A program made the position numbers and the translations under genes. Source: an uncultured Mucilaginibacter sp. (GTDB lineage Bacteria; Bacteroidota; Bacteroidia; Sphingobacteriales; Sphingobacteriaceae). Taken from it: a DNA stretch of 6,394 nt. The notes below the pieces were generated by a model. That model was not told the origin of the DNA. It searched no databases and saw nothing but the letters and a program-made list of their open reading frames with translations. Positions 5,772 through 6,394 of the stretch are shown in pieces. The stretch is from contig CAMLFI010000154.1 of NCBI GenBank assembly GCA_946479225.1, forward strand, positions 1 through 6,394, given 5' to 3'. The first letter of the stretch is position 1, and the number at the start of each line of letters is the position of its first letter.

Positions 5772-6394
5772 ATGACCAGAAAAATAAGCCCACGAAGAGA
5801 AGCCGGACGAATAGTAATGATAATAGCGGGCATTATGTCTGCCGCCTTTGGCTTAAAGGGGTTCTTAATTCCTAATCATTTTATTGACGGGGGTGTAACC
5901 GGTATATCGCTGCTGATAAGCTCGCTAACTGATTGGCCGGTTTCTATTTTGCTTTTTATAATAAACATTCCTTTTATCTGGCTCGGTTATAAGCGTGTAG
6001 ACAAAGTATTCGCCATAAAAACATTGGTGGCAATTATTTTACTGGCCCTGGTAATTTTCTTTGTAGAGTTTAAGGATGTAACCAATGACAAACTGCTTAC
6101 CGCGGTATTTGGCGGTTTCTTTTTGGGGATGGGTATAGGCCTGGCTATGCGCGGTGGCTGTGTTATTGATGGCACTGAGCTACTGGCTGTTTATATAAAC
6201 CCCAAGTCGTTCCTATCTATTGGCCAGATCATTTTAGTTATCAATATTGTAATATTCGGTGTTGCGGCTTTCTTTTTAGGTATTGAATCAGCATTATACT
6301 CTATTTTAACCTACCTCGCGGCCTCGCAAACTATTAATTATATTATTCAGGGCTTTGATGAGTTTACTGCTGTAACCATCATCTCACCCAAAAG
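5772..6394 (+). CDS. YitT-family integral membrane protein, 3' end outside the window
   Basis: Member of the YitT/DUF2179 membrane protein family, whose biochemical role is unknown. The first 207 residues are visible and the frame is still open at the right edge. A short basic N-terminus (TRKISPRREAGR) leads into about five hydrophobic segments, near residues 14-32, 57-72, 82-99, 110-126 and 150-170, with a further hydrophobic stretch near 174-192. Family-typical motifs are GLKGFLIPNHFIDGGVTGIS (27-46) and RGGCVIDGTELLAVYI (127-142), the second being the usual RGG-x-x-GGTD-like loop. The last residues, FTAVTIISPK, begin the soluble C-terminal DUF2179 domain, so roughly 80-100 residues are missing. 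The start is the ATG at 5772; an in-frame TGA at 5757-5759 rules out an earlier ATG. It lies 75 bp after xerD on the same strand. That gap shows no convincing terminator, and only imperfect promoter-like sequences such as TATATTTT at 5731-5738, so cotranscription is undecided. Confidence 0.88.
   Translation, partial: MTRKISPRREAGRIVMIIAGIMSAAFGLKGFLIPNHFIDGGVTGISLLISSLTDWPVSILLFIINIPFIWLGYKRVDKVFAIKTLVAIILLALVIFFVEFKDVTNDKLLTAVFGGFFLGMGIGLAMRGGCVIDGTELLAVYINPKSFLSIGQIILVINIVIFGVAAFFLGIESALYSILTYLAASQTINYIIQGFDEFTAVTIISPK

Noticed and set aside
5987..6175. Minus-strand open frame inside the YitT-family gene
   Set aside because: Antisense to a membrane protein gene with consistent family motifs.
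1..6394. A new defence, toxin-antitoxin or other undescribed multi-gene system
   Set aside because: Every long coding region belongs to a recognisable family, and only the acyltransferase/glycosyltransferase group has a suggestive arrangement.

Overview
The window looks like ordinary chromosomal DNA from a Bacteroidota, most likely a member of the Sphingobacteriaceae (Mucilaginibacter/Pedobacter-like). The reasons are moderate GC, mostly weak or absent Shine-Dalgarno sequences, exact copies of the Bacteroidota -7 promoter motif TAnnTTTG in front of several genes, and the character of the proteins (Bacteroidota-type WbqC, CorA and XerD). Taxonomy is inferred from the sequence alone. I see no tRNA, rRNA, CRISPR array, insertion sequence or phage gene.

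Left arm (1-1423, minus strand): a two-gene unit in which a WbqC-family protein is followed directly by CorA, a Mg2+/Co2+ channel that runs off the left edge. The WbqC stop codon and the CorA start codon touch. A 35-bp divergent gap (1424-1458) separates this unit from the next.

Centre (1459-4338, plus strand): two tandem paralogues of the LpxL/HtrB lipid A acyltransferase family, each 293 residues and each with the HX4E active-site motif. A family 2 glycosyltransferase follows, and its start codon overlaps the stop of the second acyltransferase (TAATG). Both acyltransferases carry a TAnnTTTG box upstream. Together they look like a small envelope-lipid/glycan module: two acyl-transfer steps at the inner face of the inner membrane plus one sugar-transfer step. 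The substrates cannot be read from the sequence. The two paralogues differ clearly in base composition (about 44% against about 36% GC in the lines I counted) but share a nearly identical 34-nt stretch at their 3' ends.

Right arm (4339-6394): aroQ (type II 3-dehydroquinase, shikimate pathway) lies on the minus strand and meets the glycosyltransferase stop to stop with no gap. It is divergent from xerD, the chromosome-dimer-resolution tyrosine recombinase, across a 41-bp very AT-rich gap. That gap holds a TAnnTTTG box almost touching the aroQ start and a 9-bp direct repeat that includes the likely TTG start of xerD. Downstream of xerD is the 5' two-thirds or so of a YitT-family membrane protein that runs off the right edge.

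I did not find a convincing undescribed system. The points most worth following are the tandem acyltransferase pair coupled to a glycosyltransferase, its compositional split with locally conserved 3' ends, and the compact aroQ/xerD control region with a possibly leaderless aroQ transcript and a non-ATG xerD start.
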